Assembly (NCBI GenBank): GCA_021234155.1
Contig: JAJEKV010000027.1
Location: 5,640,623-5,704,622, forward strand
DNA length: 64,000 bases
Source of the DNA: Isoetes taiwanensis
Taxonomy: Eukaryota > Streptophyta > Lycopodiopsida > Isoetales > Isoetaceae
Direction: 5' to 3'
The notes under the pieces are model-generated. The model searched no databases. It saw only the letters and a program-made list of their open reading frames with translations, and was not told the DNA's origin. The position numbers were made by a program, and so were the translations under genes. Positions 11,011-20,835 of this stretch are shown here, piece by piece. How positions within the stretch are numbered: position 1 is the first letter of the stretch; each line of letters begins with the position of its first letter.

Positions 11011-11644
11011 GTATATTAACGTCCACGAGAGCCAAACGGCTATGGGACAGATCAAGATATGTTTATATGTTATATGCTTTATAGTTTATATGTTGGAGAC
11101 AGATCAAGATCCACAAGGCAGGCATTAGTTCTCACTTACCTAATGGGATAAAATTGCAGATATGTTGATAGAATCATATGTGGTTAAGACCATTGGAAGT
11201 TATACACTTATAGGTTCATTGTGAACCTTTAAATATGCCATTTTAAGTATGTTGAGTAGGGGTCAAATAATATGGAGGCAAATTGCATTTGAATATGCAC
11301 GTCGGCCATTCGGTCCGGGATGATCAAAGATCGGTCCGCCTATGCGGCCGGATCACTGCAAAATAAAACTAAGAAGGAGGTATGATTTGTTTGAGCCGGT
11401 TCTATGATTGTGTTCCAGAGGTTGTGACCTCGACATGCTTGGGCTCTCGGAGACCATTGCGAAATTCCATTGAATATATTGCTACAGTGTTTGAGGCATA
11501 TCCAAATGAACAGTAAATTTGCATTATATTAGTTCAATGGTTAAAATAAGTTGTATGGTTGCACTTTTCTAAATAAGATTGAAGTTGAAGTTGTTTAATT
11601 TACCACAATTGTGATTAAGCAACTAATCTCTATAGATTCCTTCA
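10923..11644 (+). repeat. Copia B 3' LTR with a microsatellite-tailed insertion
   Basis: This is the partner of 4403-5075. It carries an insert at 10945-11078 (flanked by TTATAG at 10939-10944 and 11079-11084) that begins with about seventeen ATAG units followed by ATTAACGTCCACGAGAGCCA. The same ATTAACGTCC…AGAGCCA or AGAAGCCA end precedes the AAT microsatellite at 59871-59960, so this is a minus-strand LINE 3' tail. A ~21-bp difference also lies near 11580-11605 (GAAGTTGAAGTTGTTTAAT). Confidence 0.88.
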
Positions 11645-12440
11645 ATCTTCGAAGAGATAATATCATACGAAGGAGGAAGACCAACCAAGATATCTTGAAT
11701 CAGCTGTTTTTCAGACAGCACTTCACCAACAGCCATGTAATCCAAGCGCCATTACTTCGTCTGAGTAAGGTATGCTGTGACAGATTTGAAATCACCTAAT
11801 TGGGCATGTCTAATCTTGTTCTGAACCAGCATTTGGGTAGCCATACCCTTGATGTCAAGAGACTTCTCCAACTGAGACTACATCTCCTTAAACTCAGTAA
11901 AATGGTTGATTTCATGACCAATTGTCTCTTCAGCCAATGTTTTGACAAAAGCACAAGCTTTCTGGTTTACCCTGCCAGAATCTGCTGACTTGGTGCTGAT
12001 AACGTCTTCATCAAACACCGCTCCCATGTCACTAAATATGAAATAATTCACCATGAACTTCTTCCAAGTATGGTAATTATTATTAGTGAGGTTTGCATTC
12101 TGTTAGAACTTGAATGGATCCATGAATTTCTCCTGTTTTCAGCAGCCAAAAAGATGGTTGACAAAAAAAATTCGTCACCAAACAAAGCACCCACTAGAAA
12201 AGTTGAATCTTGAACTTTGTCGCCAAAAAGATCTTGGAAAACTCGAATCTCACAACAGAACTTGCTGGAAAATCCAAATCACTCTCCCAAAACACTTTCT
12301 TCAGGCCAAAAAGTAAGAATCTTCTCCAATGCTGCAAATGAGATTTTCCACCACCAAATCTCAGCCAAAGAACTCCTAGGAACGATGGCCAATCCAATTT
12401 GGATGCTTCTCCAATAGCTTGCTCCATTCTTCCTCAAGAA
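11645..12440 (-). pseudogene. Copia A: gag N-terminal part
   Basis: Reading 12110 to 11645 on the minus strand gives a copia gag core with scattered stops. FFIFSDMGAVFDEDVIS, ETIGHEINHFTEFKEM and QDILVGLPPSYDIISS are visible; the last is the LLxGLPxSY-type motif of copia gag. The junction at 11645 with the piece ending at 4402 restores the gag sequence SSKIRYKEK. Positions 12120-12440 are AT-rich leader without recognisable protein. The primer-site remnant is at 12443-12454. Confidence 0.8.
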
Positions 12441-12454
12441 AGCATCTGATACTA

Positions 12455-12803
12455 TGGTAGAACTAGTGCAAAACAGCACAAACCCCGCAAGATCGACTCA
12501 AGAGATAGAATAGAATAACAAGAATAACTATATTGAGAAAAGCAATAGGAAATACAATCTCTACTTATGGGCATTGCATAGTACATAACGTACAATCAAT
12601 ATATACAACTAGTGAGACTAAGAATAGTAGTCTACCGTTTAACCACCGTCCACTAATTACGGCACTGATTTAGGGTCGGTGCTCAGTGTTGACAAAGTGC
12701 TGCCTTCTGTACATTTCAATACCTTCTCAGCACTTATGTGCTAAGTGCTGAACCACTGTTGTTTCAGCATATTATGCTTAGTCAGCATATTTCTATTCCA
12801 ACA
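12455..12803 (-). repeat. Copia A 5' LTR
   Basis: This 349-bp sequence is the partner of 322-671. Its outer edge is followed by CCTTA (12804-12808), the second copy of the target duplication. Confidence 0.9.
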
Positions 12804-13262
12804 CCTTAATCAACACTTCCTCATACTGTCCCGAGACTGCTGGCCTTATATCCAGAGGGACACCAATCTGGATCATTCTATCGCTAAGCTCTTTGCGAGG
12901 TACAATATTAAACGCCTTTGTAAAATCTATAAACGCCACATACAGGGATGCATTTGGAGCTTTGGCTTTTTCAATCAGAGTTCTGAAAGTCAACACATGA
13001 TCCAAAGTATTATGATTACTTCTGAAGCCTGCTTGGCATTTAAAGCGCACGTCTGCCAGCTCTGCCCACGAGCTTAGTTTCTTTTCCAGGAGGTTGCCTA
13101 TGATTTTTGCAAAGATACTACCAACCAAAATTGGTCTGTAGTTGCTTGTTACTTTTTTGTCACTGCCTTTATGAATTGGATGAACACGGTTAATTTGCCA
13201 TGTCTTTGGGATCCCTTGTGTGATGGCTTTATCCAACAAATCTGTCAGGACAGCAACGGTTT
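12804..13262 (-). mobile_element. LINE-alpha, RT N-terminal part (piece 2 of 3)
   Basis: On the minus strand, 13262 to 12804 encodes VAVLTDLLDKAITQGIPKTW, then the RT motif VHPIHKGSDKKVTSNYRPI, then FAKIIGNLLEKKL, then QAGFRSNHNTLDHVLTF, then the first catalytic Asp box LYVAFIDFTKAFNIV. These are the RT 1 to RT 3 blocks of CR1/Jockey/I-like LINEs. Its 5' side joins the 18406-18970 piece in frame (NGGGDET|VAVLTD) across the copia C target duplication. Its 3' side joins 1-321 across copia A. Confidence 0.92.
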
Positions 13263-13675
13263 TGTTGAAGATATAAGCATGTTACAAGACCATTACAAGT
13301 TTGTGTTCATTGAATATTTAAGGTAATGGTTTAATGGTGTGCCCGTAATATGAATTTTGAATGGTATTTCTGATTACCCTAGAGCCTAGCTCGGTGAACA
13401 GTGTCACCGGCCAGGTGGAACCAAAAGCTGTAATCTAGCAACCGCCTAGCTGATCGAATGGACTAGATACTGGGATTGCCGGAATTCGGTGATCCCTAAG
13501 AATGTATAAACAGGATTTTAACTTGTACAGATACACACAGGAATGGAGATTTGAGTTCGAAGTCCCGACATCTGCTTATGAATGGTTTATTTGTATTTCG
13601 AACATTACTATGTTTTAGTGTGACATTGTTCATTTGAAGTTGTCTTAGCTAAGTAATATCCTAGTAAATCTTACA
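13263..13675 (+). repeat. Copia C 5' LTR
   Basis: This 413-bp LTR starts TGTTGAAGATATAAGC and ends CTTACA. It matches 17981-18405. Confidence 0.92.
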
Positions 13676-13676
13676 G

Positions 13677-13688
13677 TGGTATCAGAGC
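13677..13688 (+). other. Copia C primer-binding site
   Basis: TGGTATCAGAGC starts one base after the LTR and is complementary to the initiator tRNA-Met 3' end. Confidence 0.92.
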
Positions 13689-13698
13689 AAATTGCACA

Positions 13699-14922
13699 AT
13701 GTCCACACGTTTTGGTGCTACTCTCTTAAGCTCAGTAGAAGTTTTCCAGGGAGTTGGAGGTTTTCAGATATGGAAAGAGAGAGTTAAAGAGGTTTTACAG
13801 TTTGAAGGGTTATGGTATATAATTGAACCTGGTACTAATGTTGATGATGAAGTGAGCAGTTCAACAATAGGAGAAACTTCTGCTGCAAAATCAGGGGAGT
13901 CTACTGCAAAATCTAAAGAGGTAAGTGTTAGCAGTGATAAGGCTGGTGATGAATTAAAAGTAAGTCAAGCCAAAGCTATAATTATGTGCAAAGTTGTACC
14001 AAGTATTATGCTTAAGTTAAGGGACACGAGTCCCAGGGATGCTTGGAAATATTTGATTAAAACATACCAGACTAAGAGCTCATCCCAGATCGATGTGTTG
14101 GAAAAGAAGATAAGAAAGATGAGATTTGATGACAGGACATATTTAACTGCAATGTTCCACAAGTTTGATTCTCTTTGTGCAGATCTAGAGGCTGCTGGGG
14201 TGACCATGTCAGTAAGCCATCAAATCTTGGCAATTTCAAAGATGTTTGCCAATTATGGAACATTGGCCACACTCATAAGGACTGTTGCCAGGACTAGGGA
14301 AGAGGCAGAACAGATTGCCAGGACAGAAGTGGAGCAAAAATCTGTGATGGACAATGAAAATGATGATGATGAAGAATCAGCCGAGGTGTTGGCTGTGAGA
14401 AAAGGGAAATCCTCTAGTGACAGAGGTAAGCAGATTGGGCCATGTTATGGCTGTGGGGAAGTAGGGCACTTGAAATTCAACTGCCCGAGAAATGTTCAGA
14501 ATGTGAAAACTTGCTACACATGTGGAGGTGTAGGGCACTTTGCATCTAAATGCCCAAGTCCAAAGGACAGTGGCAGGGGCAGAGGTAGAGGAAAAGGGAA
14601 AATAGTTCATTGGAATGCCAATAGGGGTAGAGGCCGAGGTGGTAAGGCAGCAAACGCAAATGTTGCTGTCATAGAATGTGATGAGGAGGACTCAGAAGAA
14701 GAGGTAACAAATGTGTTCTCAAATTCTTTAAGCAAAACACAAAGTTCTAAAGCATCTTTTGTTGTAGATTCGGGAGCTGAAAGAACAATCATAGACTCTT
14801 CAGATTTGCTTGCTGATAGGGATAAGGAGCTGAAGACAAAGAATATTCGACTAGGAGATGGGAGAACTCAAGAAGTTAAAGCAACAGGGATGCTAAAATT
14901 GTATGATCTGCAAGGAAATTGA
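13699..14922 (+). pseudogene. Copia C: gag and protease
   Basis: The start MSTRFGATLLSSVEVFQGVGG lies 11 bases after the primer site. The gag core (VLEKKIRKMRFDDRTYL, then a helical region to ~residue 220) is followed by two CCHC knuckles (CYGCGEVGHLKFNC and CYTCGGVGHFASKC, about residues 250-290). A Gly-Arg-rich basic stretch (GRGRGRGKGK) and the aspartic protease site VVDSGAERTI (about residue 355) come next. The segment ends at an in-frame TGA at 14920. The same frame continues directly as VEIEKVLCVPSIVKNLISVSQ, the conserved protease C-terminal motif, so this is a single nonsense change in one gag-pol ORF. Confidence 0.92.
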
Positions 14923-15999
14923 GTAGAAATAGAAAAGGTCCTTTGTGTACCTTCCATTGTAAAAAATCTGATTTCAGTAAGTCAATTAGTTGACTTGGAC
15001 TACCAGGTCCTATTTGACAAGTTTGTATGCAAGATTGTGAAAGATAATAAAATATGTTTTCTGGGCAAAAGGGTTGGAGATTTATTTGAGATGCATACTT
15101 CTGAAATTTGTCCAGCAGTGAATAATGTTTCAGTACCTAGTTTAAGGACTTGGCATGAACGTCTTGGCCATACTAACATGAATAATGTGAAAGCCCTAAA
15201 TAAGTCTGGATACATAAATGCAGCAGAAGAGGATCAGAAGAACTTTGTATGCAGAGGTTGTATGATTGGAAAAAGCACCCGATTACCTTTTGGCCGAAGA
15301 ACAAAGAGAGTTGATACACCTTTGGAGCTGGTGCATACAGATATCTGCGGTCCTCTCAACATCAAAAGCGATTCGAGAAAAAGGTATTTCATCACTTTTA
15401 TAGATGATTACACTAGAAAAGCTAAATGTTATTGTCTAGCAAAGAAGCATGAAGCTCTAAGAGCATTCAAGGAATATCTGACAGAAATGGAACGAGAAAC
15501 AGGTTTTAGAATTAAGTGTCTAAGATCAGACAGGGCAGGTGAATATATTTCAAAGAAATTCAAATCCTTTTGCATTGAAAAGGGCATTAGAAGACAGTTG
15601 ACCTGTAGGTACTCTCCCCAGCAGAATGGGGTGGCAGAAAGAAAAAATCGAACATGCTTGAATGCAGTTAGGGCAATGTTAAAGCATGCTGGATTACCTA
15701 ATATGTTGTGGGAGGAAGCTCTAAAAACAGCCATCTTCATACAAAATAGACTGCCAAGTGCAAGTCTAGATGGAAAAATTCCAGAATTGTTGTGGACTAA
15801 GAAAATGCCCACATATGAAGGTTTTAAAACCTATGGATGTGTGGCTTATGTTCATATCCCAGAAGAATTGAGGGGTAAGTTGGATGACAGGGCACTAACA
15901 ACTTTTCTGGTCGGATATGATGAGGAATCTAAAGCATATAGGCTATACGATCCGGAGAAAAGGAAAATTCTAGTAAGTAGAGATGTTGTGTTTATATAA
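14923..15999 (+). pseudogene. Copia C: integrase
   Basis: This is in the same frame as gag. After the protease tail come the zinc region (TWHERLGHTNMNN…CRGCMIGKSTRLPF) and the catalytic core: LVHTDICGPL and FIDDYTRKAKCY, then LRSDRAGEYIS (the family usually has GGEY, here AGEY), then SPQQNGVAERKNRT. The tail SKAYRLYDPEKRKILVSRDVVF follows. It ends at an in-frame TAA (15997), after which EQLYKD continues. The Gly-to-Ala difference beside the catalytic Asp may be a substitution in this copy. Confidence 0.92.
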
Positions 16000-17935
16000 G
16001 AGCAGTTGTACAAAGACTTTAAGGATGTGAACCTGAAAAAAAGGGATATGACAGAAGAAGTAGAAAAGCCAAGTTATAATCCTGTATCTGATAGTGATGA
16101 TGATGGAGACACAGATAAAATAATACAAAGGGACATGAAAATTGATGATCCTATTCCAGAGGTTGTACAGGGAGGAAACACTGATGTTAAACAAAGAAAA
16201 AGGATGTCTGAGGCAGAAAAACTAAAAAAGGAATTAGCAGATAAAGGGATTAAAATTGATGAACATGGGAGAGAAGCTGGTGGAAAAAGCAGGAGACTAG
16301 AAACAATGGAAGAAGAAATGATACCTCATTTAATGACTGCATTGGAAGTTGATGTGCCACAAACATATGAGGAGGCTGTGAATGATAAGAACAGCAAGCT
16401 TTGGCAAAATGCCATGAATGAGGAAATGGAAGCATTCAGAAGAACAGAGACATTTGAGGTAATAAACAGGCCAGAAAATAAAAATATTGTGGGAAACAAA
16501 TGGATATTTAAAATTAAAGATCTTCCCGATGGATCCAAGAAATACAAGGCTAGACTTATTGCTCAAGGGTTCACACAACAAAAGGGAGTAGATTATAATG
16601 ACACCTATTCACCAATAGTGAAATTATCAAGCATAAGGATTATGCTAGCATTGGCAAATGCAATGAACTGGGAAGTTCATCATATGGATGTTAGTACTGC
16701 ATTTTTAAATGCAGAGCTGGAGGAGGAGATTTACATGAAACCACCTCTGGGATTTGAGGAAAAGAATGATAGAATATAGAAATTAAAAAGGGTTGTGTAC
16801 GGGCTTAAGCAATCACCTCGAGCATGGTATACTTGCATGGATACTTATCTGAAAGACCAAAGATTTATGAAAATGAACGGGGATGGAAACTTGTACATGT
16901 ACAGGCAGCATAGTAATTTCTGTCTCATTGCACTTTATGTGGATGACTGTGTGATGTTTTCTGATAGTCTAGATTGCTTGGATGTTTGCAAAAGGCTGCT
17001 CAAATCCAGATTCAAGATGACTGACCTGGGAGAGTTAAAGAAATTTTTGGGAATTAAAGTATTCAGAAATCGAGATAAAAAGATTATAACTTTGAGTCAA
17101 GCAGATTATATACATGGAGTACTTGACAGGTTCAAGATGAAGGAATGCAATGTGGTAAGCACTCCACTAGTTCCAGGACATAAAATCAGTAAAAGAATGT
17201 GCCTTGTAACAGTTGAAGAGATAGAGCATATGAAGAAAATTCCTTACAGAAGTTTAATAGGATGTTTGTTGCATTTGTCAGGAGCCACAAGACCTGACAT
17301 TGCTTTTGCAGTTAACTTGCCAAGTAGATATAATAGCAATCCTGGGAGATCTCATTGGGCAGCTGCCAAACGAATTCTAAGGTACTTGAAAGGGACTGCA
17401 GACCATGGCATTACGTTCAGAAATAAAGGTTATAACATTAATGCATTTGCAGATGCAGATTGGGGAGGAGATGCTGACCAAAGGCATTCTACTTCAGGTT
17501 ATATTGTGATGATTGGTGACAATCCGGTGAGTGGAAATGTAAGAAAGAATCTGATAGCACTATCTAGTGCGTAGGCCGAGTATCTGACTATAACCTTGGC
17601 ATCAAAAAAGAAATCATTTGGATCGGGGAGACTCTTTGGAAGAAATTGGAATAAAGAATCATGAACTAACCGCTTTATGGGGGCGATTGCAAGTGGAATT
17701 CTTTGTGACACAAAAATCTCGTGCTACATGAGAGGTCAAAGCACATTGAGATGAAGCGGCATTTCATTAGAGAAATGGTTGAGAAAAAAAATTAATACTT
17801 GATGAAGTATATTCAAACCGAAAAGACGGTTAGCAGACATACTCACGAAGGCTCTTAGAGAGCCAAGATTTAACATGCTCAAAGACATGATAAGAGTGCA
17901 GGAAATAGAAAGCAGGGACAGTATGATTCAAACTT
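16000..17935 (+). pseudogene. Copia C: reverse transcriptase and RNase H
   Basis: Same frame again. An acidic hinge leads to VGNKWIFKIK, KARLIAQGFTQ, MDVSTAFLNAEL and KPPLGFEE, then TAG at 16777 where the family has Trp, then VYGLKQSPRAWY, LYVDDCVMFSD (YVDD), FKMTDLGELKKFLGIKVF, PYRSLIGCLLHLSGATRPDIAFAV, FADADWGGDADQRHSTSGY (RNase H Asp) and LIALSSA. TAG at 17572 replaces the Glu of the SSAEAEY motif. After 17600 single-base shifts break the C-terminus (HIEMKRHFIREMV and a trace of ILTKAL are still legible). The stops hit conserved catalytic motifs. Confidence 0.92.
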
Positions 17936-17980
17936 AGAAAACAAGCAGAGATCGAACAGAGATATTCAATGAAGGGGAAG

Positions 17981-18405
17981 TGTTGAAGATATAAGCATGT
18001 TACAAGACCATTACAAGTTTGTGTTCATTGAATATTTAAGGTAATGGTTTAATGGTGTGCCCGTAATATGAATTTTGAATGGTATTTCTGATTACCCTAG
18101 AGCCTAGCTTAGTGAACAGTGTCACCGGCCAGGTGGAACCAAAAGCTGTAATCTAGCAACCGCCTAGCTGATCGAATGGACTAGATACTGGGATTGCCGG
18201 AATTCGGTGATCCCTAAGAATGTATAAACAAAATTTTAACTTGTACAGATACACACAGGAATGGAGATTTGAGTTTGAAGTCCCGACATCTGCTTATGAA
18301 TGGTTTATTTGTATTTCGAACATTTGGTTGTCTTACTATGTTTTAGTGTGTGACATTGTTCATTTGAAGTTGTCTTAGCTAAGTAATACCCTAGTAAATC
18401 TTACA
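17981..18405 (+). repeat. Copia C 3' LTR
   Basis: This 425-bp LTR is the partner of 13263-13675. The indel TGGTTGTCTT near 18325 is the main difference. The target duplication GGTTT follows at 18406-18410. Confidence 0.92.
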
Positions 18406-18970
18406 GGTTTCATCCCCTCCCCCATTGAGCAGCTCTATACAAAGACCATCTGCATCATGATCTCTATTATTGGAGATTTTGGAAAAACACTCTCTGACGT
18501 CTGTTTTAGTGAAGATTTCTGAGCCATGAGCTATTTTTGACATGCCATCAACGCCATTCTTCTCATAAATATCTTTGACCAGTTTAGGCAATGCTTCTGT
18601 GCCTAAAATAGCCTGTTCAGGTTTACCTTTTAGCGTGTCCCAAAAGTTTTTTGGATTTTTGATAAATTGCTTAGATAACATGATTTGTTGTTGTGCATAA
18701 TATTCACGCTTTTTCTGCCTGATCAGTTGGTTTTGCCATTTAGGTTTGCATATGCAGTTCTTTTGCAGTCTGCTCCTTGCCTCCTGACATTCTGAATGCC
18801 AGCATGAGTTGCATGGTTTACCTTGCATCCATTTTTTGGATATGCCAAATACCTTCTTAGCTGCCTCAAACAACAAGCATTTAAATTTCTGTGCATCTTC
18901 TTCTAATATCCCTGACAAGCTCACTTGTATAAGTTCTTCCACTAATTTTTTATATGCAAGGTTATGCACA
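18406..18970 (-). mobile_element. LINE-alpha, linker upstream of RT (piece 1 of 3)
   Basis: Minus-strand translation from 18969 gives a helical endonuclease-RT linker: LVEELIQVSLSGILEEDAQKF, WHSECQEARSRLQKNC, LSKQFIKNPKNFWDTLKGK and DADGLCIELLNGGGDET. The KNPKNFWDTL and SxxDADGL-type motifs are common just before the RT of CR1/Jockey-like LINEs. The sequence ends at 18970 against the LTR of element D with no upstream endonuclease, so this LINE copy is 5'-truncated. Target-primed insertion into that LTR explains the junction. Confidence 0.88.
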
Positions 18971-20066
18971 TAAGAGACTTCCAGAGAAGAACTGAATTTT
19001 GGAATGGAAAATGAATAGGAAAACTCAAATCAAACACTAGAGAATAGCTCCAACAAGTATGCAGATTCAAGGATTATGGTTTAAGAGATGGGAATTCAAG
19101 ATCTATCAATACTCCAACTCAAGGATTATGGTTTAAGAGATGGGAATTCAAGATCTATCAATACTCCAACTGACTAGATCTTTAGAAGGCTTGCAAATCT
19201 GGTTTACCATTGATGCTGGCCAAAGTCAGAGGAACAGAGCAGTCGAAATTGGGTTGTCGTTGCCGATTTGCAGGTGTGTCCGACCAATAATTACTGTAGC
19301 AACCCAAGAGGTGTCGCTAGGTTGTTCTCCCGGTGCTCGTCGTTGCTCTCCTCCTGTTATATTTTCCATCTGATGTATGTATATCTGATATAAGCCTTTT
19401 CAAAAAGGCTTCACCCCTTTTTGATATAATAAGGTTTGGCCTTACTTTAGTGAGATACACCCCTTTGTTCTTAATAAATGCATGTGCCTTATAATAGAAG
19501 GCGTTGCGCCTTTTTTATCAGAATATCCCTTATTATATAAATAGATATCCCTTATTATATTATCCTATATTATAAAACCGTGGCGTCGGTCTGTGCGCCC
19601 GATCGACGGCCGAGATCGCGCCAATGTCCCTGCCCCCCGTTGGACGGCCCAGATTTGTCTGTTTGTCCCTCCGCCTCGATCGATGGCTTAGATTGTGCCA
19701 TATATGACGTGTGTCCCAAAACGAAAGGGTGCGACGTCTCCAAAATTTTATGACGTCTCCAAAATTTTATGCGTGAAACTATTTTCGATGGCTTCTTCTG
19801 CCCTGATCGGTCTTTGGCAGCACCAAGAATCGTAGAACTGTTCATGACTATGGCAGAGTTGCGCCCGTTCAATTTAACTCTTCCTTCTTTCCTAGCTCTC
19901 GCCGATGGCGAATTATCAAGCCTAATTCCGAGTATGCAGAAGCTTTTTGAGCTTTGTTTTTATGCTTTAGGGGTTATGAGTTTTCATGAGCTCTCCGGCA
20001 GAGCTTGGGACATCCTCCTCTTTTTTATGATTTGCTTGGTCAATTTTATCTCACCAAAGCTCTTCG

Positions 20067-20835
20067 ATGGCCATATCCATGGCGCCAATGGCTTCACCTT
20101 GCCGAAATCGTTCTTTTTGTTCCTTCAGCTTCCTCCTTTGTTCAAAGGCTTATTCATGTCCTCAGATAATTTCTCGAGCTAAAACTTGGGCTTCTGTTAT
20201 GGGTAGTAAAACAGCAATCATGCCGGATAATTTGAAGGTTGAACAACTTTTGAATGACTTGGATATGGCAGTTGTGAAAGAGGGCAAACGAGAAGGAAAG
20301 GGTGCATATTTGCTCAATAATGTTGGTCCCAATCCCTTGCTGTTGCAAGCGCAGGGGAAAGTTTGCACAGGGCCAGCGCAAACAAAGCCACTTGGAGAGG
20401 ATCAGGCCTCGAAGGTTTTGGACATTATAGTAAGATCAGGTGTGCCAGCTTTGCTAATTCGTTTTTGCAGTGAAAGTGGAAATTCCAGAAGAAGAAAGGG
20501 CATCAGAGGCACAAATAGGGGCATTTTTTGTTGCAATGGCAGTGAGAGCAAACTATTTTCCACCTGAAGGGCAATAAAGAATTTTTGGCCGAGTTTAGTT
20601 CAGGTTTTGCCTCCTGATATTCTCTTCATAGCCGATTCAGAGGGCACCTTGATGGAGGGAATTTCACATGCAGGTGCTACATTTATTGGGAGAAACTCTG
20701 TTGAAATGAGAATGGTGGGGGCACTCAGGGACGTGTTGAAGGGTGATCATCTTGGATTTGAAGAGGTGGTTTGCCTCTTGAGAGATGTTCTTCCAGTTTG
20801 TGGTCGCGAAGGTGGAAATAACCATGCTTTATGAT
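20067..20835 (+). pseudogene. Captured anthranilate-phosphoribosyltransferase-like gene fragment in the Helitron
   Basis: Three blocks are legible in different frames. A possible organelle-targeting start followed by VEQLLNDLDMAVVKEGKREG lies at about 20110-20430. ERASEAQIGAFFVAMAVRAN lies at about 20490-20560. FWPSLVQVLPPDILFIADSEG, then VEMRMVGALRDVLKGDHLGFEEVVCLLRDVLP, lie at about 20586-20800. From memory these resemble the plant paralogue of TrpD (the Arabidopsis At1g70570 type). SEAQIGAFxxAMxxRA is the helical N-domain hallmark of anthranilate phosphoribosyltransferases. Frameshifts, a lost segment near 20565 and the absence of the phosphoribosyl-diphosphate domain show a non-functional 5' gene capture. 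21050-21180 may hold another captured exon, unidentified. Confidence 0.55.

Larger units (their letters stand above)
4403..11644 (+). mobile_element. Ty1/copia retrotransposon B, nested in copia A
   Basis: The LTRs are 4403-5075 and 10923-11644, both starting TGTTGTTGTGATCA and ending CTTCA or TTCA. The perfect target duplication ATCTT is at 4398-4402 and 11645-11649, in the gag gene of copia A. The primer site TGGTATCAGAGC follows the 5' LTR, and a GAAGGGGGAA polypurine tract precedes the 3' LTR. Gag, two zinc knuckles, protease, integrase, RT and RNase H follow in copia order. The RT/RNase H part is split by a ~1.5-kb insertion (8613-10109). Each LTR carries a different small insertion that is absent from the other, so both post-date integration. 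Confidence 0.93.
322..12803 (-). mobile_element. Ty1/copia retrotransposon A, interrupted by copia B
   Basis: The LTRs lie at 322-671 and 12455-12803 (about 350 bp, TG…CA ends in + orientation). They differ at roughly twenty positions by eye, so this is an old insertion. The perfect target duplication CCTTA is at 317-321 and 12804-12808, inside the RT ORF of LINE-alpha. The minus-strand domain order is gag, CCHC zinc knuckle, protease, integrase, RT, RNase H, which is the Ty1/copia order. A polypurine stretch (minus-strand AAGGGAGAGT) abuts the left LTR. A primer-site-like TAGTATCAGATGC abuts the right LTR. Copia B (4403-11644) interrupts gag. Several stops and frameshifts show that it is inactive. 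Confidence 0.93.
13263..18405 (+). mobile_element. Ty1/copia retrotransposon C
   Basis: The LTRs are 13263-13675 and 17981-18405 (TGTTGAAG…TTACA) and nearly identical apart from a ~10-bp indel and a few substitutions. The perfect target duplication GGTTT is at 13258-13262 and 18406-18410, inside LINE-alpha. PBS TGGTATCAGAGC is at 13677-13688, and the polypurine tract GAAGGGGAAG abuts the 3' LTR. Gag to RNase H lies in one frame from 13699 to about 17600, broken only by four stop codons. This is the best preserved and probably youngest of the three copia elements. Confidence 0.95.
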
